Shown piece by piece: positions 61,777 to 64,000 of a stretch of 64,000 nucleotides of DNA. The DNA is taken from positions 27,822 through 91,821 of the forward strand of contig CALURV010000010.1 of the NCBI GenBank assembly GCA_944323285.1. Direction: 5' to 3'. The position numbers and the translations under genes are program-made. Position 1 is the stretch's first letter. Each line of letters begins with the position of its first letter. This stretch comes from Candidatus Gastranaerophilales bacterium. Its GTDB lineage: Bacteria; Cyanobacteriota; Vampirovibrionia; Gastranaerophilales; Gastranaerophilaceae. Below the pieces are notes generated by a model. That model was not told where the DNA came from. It ran no database searches and saw only the letters and a program-made list of their open reading frames with translations.

Positions 61777-62460
61777 ATGACACAAATCATGCACAAGAAA
61801 GAAGTAATTAGTGTTGTAATAGTTGAAGATTATAAGTTAACAAGAGTTGGCTTAAAATCTGCGTTAAACGAGTATGAGCATATTAATGTTGTAGGAGAAG
61901 CAGAAGATGCTGATCAAGGTATAAAGATGATTAATAACCTTAAACCTGATGTAGTTTTAATGGATTTGGGTCTTCCCGGTATGAATGGATTAGAAGCAAC
62001 AATAAAATTAAAAGAAATGCAGCCAAATATAAAAGTTATAATTTTAACTTCGCATGAAAGGGGCGAAGAAGTCATTGCTGCTTTAGGTTCTGGAGCTAAT
62101 GCATATTGTTTAAAAGATATTACACCTGAAACATTGTCAGAAGTAATTAAAAATGTAGCGGAAGGTGCTTGTTGGGTTGATCCTGCTGTATCATCAGTTG
62201 CATTAAATTTCTTTCCCAAACCTGAAAATGTTACTTTATTACAGTCTACAGAAGTTCAAGATGCAAGAGCTCAATTAACAGAACGAGAATTAGAAGTTCT
62301 TAAACATTTAGTAAAAGGCAAAAGTAATACAGAAATAGCAAAAGAGTTGATAGTAAGTGTTCATACTGCAAAGGCACATGTATGCAGCATTTTACAAAAG
62401 TTGTGTGTAGATGATAGAGTACAAGCCGCTGTTAAGGCAATAAAAGAAAATATTATTTAA
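61777..62460 (+). CDS. NarL/FixJ-type response regulator (REC + LuxR helix-turn-helix)
   Basis: A DNA-binding response regulator of 227 residues. REC domain: VVIVEDYKLTRVGLKSAL, phospho-acceptor in VVLMDLGLPGMNG, IILTSHERG, YCLKDITPE. A linker carries FFPKPENVT, and the C-terminal LuxR helix-turn-helix reads LTERELEVLKHLVKGKSNTEIAKEL and TAKAHVCSIL. GAGAGGA precedes the ATG. No histidine kinase is adjacent. The stop TAA lies inside the end of repeat copy D, so the last codon is set by an inserted or adjoining element. The 139-base gap upstream holds several short inverted repeats and no gene. Confidence 0.93.
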   Translation: MTQIMHKKEVISVVIVEDYKLTRVGLKSALNEYEHINVVGEAEDADQGIKMINNLKPDVVLMDLGLPGMNGLEATIKLKEMQPNIKVIILTSHERGEEVIAALGSGANAYCLKDITPETLSEVIKNVAEGACWVDPAVSSVALNFFPKPENVTLLQSTEVQDARAQLTERELEVLKHLVKGKSNTEIAKELIVSVHTAKAHVCSILQKLCVDDRVQAAVKAIKENII

Positions 62461-62640
62461 TCTAGTATCGCACTTTGTTAGGGAGGATAACTCGGTAACA
62501 AAGAACTTACCTTTTAAAAACGCCACTCACCTCCGTTTCACTATAGATACAAGCTTACTCAAAAACAAAGTTTTTGGTTCGTTCCGTAAAAAAAATTCAC
62601 TCACACTTTCAGCTTATCGTGAATTTTTTCTCGGACAATT
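62455..62640 (-). repeat. Interspersed two-hairpin repeat, copy D (inverted, with a ~60-bp internal insertion)
   Basis: Same element as B and C but on the minus strand and immediately 3' of the NarL gene. Compared with B, the segment between the conserved CGCCACT and AATTCACTCACAC is replaced by about 60 extra bases that themselves contain a hairpin CAAAAAC / GTTTTTG followed by GTTCG. The left end (ATTTAATCTAGTATCGC) contains the stop codon of the upstream gene. Confidence 0.9.
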
Positions 62641-62695
62641 TAATAATAATCAGCAAAAAATAAATTCACGAATTTTTTATTATTGGAGTATGAAA

Positions 62696-63142
62696 ATGAA
62701 AATTTTACCAATTAATAATAAGTTTGTGAATTTTTCTGCGAGTTATAAGACCGAAGATGTTCTTAGTCTTATTACAGGTTATCCATATAAAAATAGATCA
62801 AACGAAGTTGCACTTGTAAAATCTTTAACTGATATAGATCTTTATTCAAGGGAATTTTCAGACACTTTACCCAAGGATGCAATATATTTATGTGCATATC
62901 TTAGTATAATTAATCAGTGTCAAGAAAATATATTAAGTCAGCATCCGGAACTAAGAAGTGTTTGTGATGAATTTGATTGTAAGCTTCATTTAGATAAAGG
63001 AAGAAAGGCACAAGATAATTGGTTTAAAGCTCAGTTAAAAAAGTTTGCACCTCAGATTGAAATAAAATCATTTAAATTAAATACAAGAAGTTTAGAAAGA
63101 ACATATAAAGAAATTGAAAAAGTATTCAATTCAATATTTTAG
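62696..63142 (+). CDS. Small protein of unknown function with N-terminal PINN...FSAS motif
   Basis: A 148-residue protein. The ATG at 62696 has GGAG 7 bases upstream; the ATG six bases earlier is too close to that site. The start MKILPINNKFVNFSASYK resembles that of the metallopeptidase protein (MRVIPINYIQLN...ISLGFKG). The rest is mixed helical with scattered cysteines (YLCAYLSIINQC, SVCDEFDC) and a basic C-terminal half. No signal peptide or membrane segment. It lies between repeat copy D and tRNA-Ser. Not recognised; the shared N-terminal motif is the only clue. Confidence 0.7.
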   Translation: MKILPINNKFVNFSASYKTEDVLSLITGYPYKNRSNEVALVKSLTDIDLYSREFSDTLPKDAIYLCAYLSIINQCQENILSQHPELRSVCDEFDCKLHLDKGRKAQDNWFKAQLKKFAPQIEIKSFKLNTRSLERTYKEIEKVFNSIF

Positions 63143-63204
63143 ATGAAAAAATAAATAAGTACTTTACAACTAAGTATTTTTTTATTAAGATAATACTACG
63201 TTTT

Positions 63205-63290
63205 GGAGGAGTGCCAGAGCGGTTGATTGGAGCGGTCTTGAAAACCGTCGTACGTGCGAGCGTACCGTGGGTTCGAATCCCACCTCCTCC
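63205..63290 (+). tRNA. tRNA-Ser (anticodon UGA)
   Basis: Cloverleaf with a 7-bp acceptor stem GGAGGAG / CTCCTCC, anticodon stem GCGGT / ACCGT around loop CTTGAAA (anticodon TGA), a long variable arm GTACG / CGTAC as in serine tRNAs, and a T-arm with GTGGGTTCGAATCCCAC. CCA is not encoded. The base after the acceptor stem (63291) is T, whereas serine tRNAs usually carry G73. Confidence 0.95.
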
Positions 63291-63297
63291 TAATTTT

Positions 63298-63322
63298 GAG
63301 AGCTTGAAAGAGCTCTTTTTTT
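63298..63322 (+). terminator. Intrinsic terminator of tRNA-Ser
   Basis: Stem AGAGCT / AGCTCT, loop TGAAAG, then seven T, directly after the tRNA. Confidence 0.9.
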
Positions 63323-63685
63323 GTTGGGATGAGAACCCTACAAAACGAAGTTTTGTTTTAGGTTCGAGCGCGAGTGAGTGTAATTTAACGACCGGTTTGA
63401 TTTGTACGGATATTTTGATTATTTTGGCTTAGGTCGCTCTGTGAGGGCGTTTTCAGGTCGGAAAATTAAGTTTACCAAAAAAATCAAACTGCGGAACTGG
63501 ACTTTTTTCGGACTGTACGGATAGATTGAGATTTTCTTAATATAGCTGAGTTACGCACCGATTTTGAAGTGTACGGATAAAATGATTATTTTGGTAATGT
63601 CCAGTTGTGCTAATATTTAAAAAATGACAAAAATCCTATCCTGTTTAGGACAATATTGATTAAATTTATGAGAGCGTGCTATTTA
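63323..63685. repeat. Non-coding region with direct repeats, compositionally distinct
   Basis: About 360 bases with no convincing frame. It contains three copies of TGTACGGATA (63403, 63514, 63570). Copies 1 and 3 extend over GTACGGATA..TGATTATTTTGG. Near its start a hairpin CAAAAC / GTTTTG is followed by GGTTCGAGCGCGAGTGAGTG, which resembles the insert and first hairpin of the interspersed repeats C and D. It is visibly richer in G and C than the coding regions around. Possible remnant of a mobile element next to a tRNA. Confidence 0.5.
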
Positions 63686-63802
63686 TTATAAGCTAAAAGG
63701 TATTATATTCCGTTCTTTTTCAAATTTAGATGCAAGTGTTGCAGAAAAAGCACCAGAAGCCATTTGCACAATTTTTAAAACTTTATATAAATATGCTCTC
63801 AT
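63686..63802 (-). CDS. Possible 38-residue small protein
   Basis: Frame MRAYLYKVLKIVQMASGAFS...IIPFSL, following 25 bases after the partial gene at 63828 and in the same direction. Only AAAGGA at a long distance (about 20 bases) could serve as ribosome site. It could be a small partner of the upstream gene or a chance frame. Confidence 0.3.
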   Translation of the reverse strand: MRAYLYKVLKIVQMASGAFSATLASKFEKERNIIPFSL

Positions 63803-63827
63803 TTTGTATTTATTATATTTAAATCCT

Positions 63828-64000
63828 TTAATTCTCTACGGGTAATCCTAACCGTTTTAATGGAATATAGTTAAAGTAATAATCACAACCAACGCTATGG
63901 ATATATGCTAAAACATCCTTATATTCAGGCTTTTTAAACCAATCATTAAGAATATAAATATATTCAACTTCAAAATTTAAAGCCGCCAAAAGTCTTTTAT
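63828..64000 (-). CDS. C-terminal fragment of an unidentified protein
   Basis: The last 57 codons of a gene entering from the right edge: KRLLAALNFEVEYIYILNDW, FKKPEYKDVLAYIHSVGCDYY, ending LKRLGLPVEN. The aromatic, compact C-terminus reminds me of some type II restriction endonucleases, but this is a weak impression and I do not assign a function. Its position beside a tRNA and a repeat-bearing, compositionally different stretch would fit a small horizontally acquired block. Confidence 0.55.
   Translation of the reverse strand, partial: KRLLAALNFEVEYIYILNDWFKKPEYKDVLAYIHSVGCDYYFNYIPLKRLGLPVEN

Noticed and set aside
63211..63432. Plus-strand open frame over the tRNA region
   Set aside because: It is the tRNA-Ser sequence and its terminator read as codons.

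Overview
The window is strongly AT-rich, densely packed bacterial chromosome. It encodes a Gram-negative-type envelope (LpxI and LpxB for lipid A), bacterial fatty-acid synthesis (AccA/AccD), an anaerobic-looking 2-hydroxyacyl-CoA dehydratase activase and a ferredoxin-rich glutamate synthase of the split archaeal type. Several proteins of unknown function (the one starting MGLAASQGR, the solenoid repeat proteins, the NarL-type regulator) are of kinds I associate with gut Melainabacteria/Vampirovibrionia (Gastranaerophilales, non-photosynthetic relatives of Cyanobacteria). That placement is an inference from recalled family resemblance and was not tested by a search.

Layout. 0-6.5 kb, minus strand: accD-accA, argS, two related tiny proteins, an RNA methyltransferase, an Xaa-Pro aminopeptidase and a parvulin. 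6.6-14.1 kb, plus: miaB, an oligopeptide-binding lipoprotein and a 1400-residue solenoid protein. 14.3-20 kb: a DegT-like aminotransferase, a membrane protein, the dehydratase activase, an MGLAASQ-type protein and an asparaginase. 20-24.5 kb: a HerA-like/tudor-like acidic protein, a HEAT protein and a sigma factor. 24.5-28.5 kb, plus: DUF47-Pit phosphate transport, a TSCPD protein and lpxI-lpxB. 28.6-32.6 kb: two HD-GYP signalling proteins and a GT2 enzyme. 32.6-39.7 kb, minus: dnaE, mtaB and a solenoid-metallopeptidase. 40-43.9 kb, plus: a three-gene glutamate synthase. 44-50 kb, plus: two large modular proteins (EF-hand, coiled coil, LysM-like, YD-like strands, annexin-like repeats). 50-58.4 kb, mostly minus: membrane and exported proteins, a purine permease, a solute-binding protein, REC-STAS and rpiB. 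58.5-64 kb: a second low-complexity/HEAT protein, a SulP transporter, a NarL regulator, a small protein, tRNA-Ser and an atypical tail.

Themes. (1) A family of interspersed two-hairpin repeats (four copies) lies directly 3' of genes; in one copy the loop of the second hairpin is inverted relative to the others. (2) Several genes have a good -10/-35 so close to the ATG that the mRNA should be leaderless. (3) A set of uncharacterised repeat-rich proteins (1400 aa, 752 aa with HETGH, 1521 aa, 461 aa with annexin-like repeats, the two HEAT paralogues) lacks signal peptides; some share a short N-terminal motif (PIN...F). They are the best candidates here for an undescribed surface, secretion or host-interaction system, but no function is proven by the sequence.
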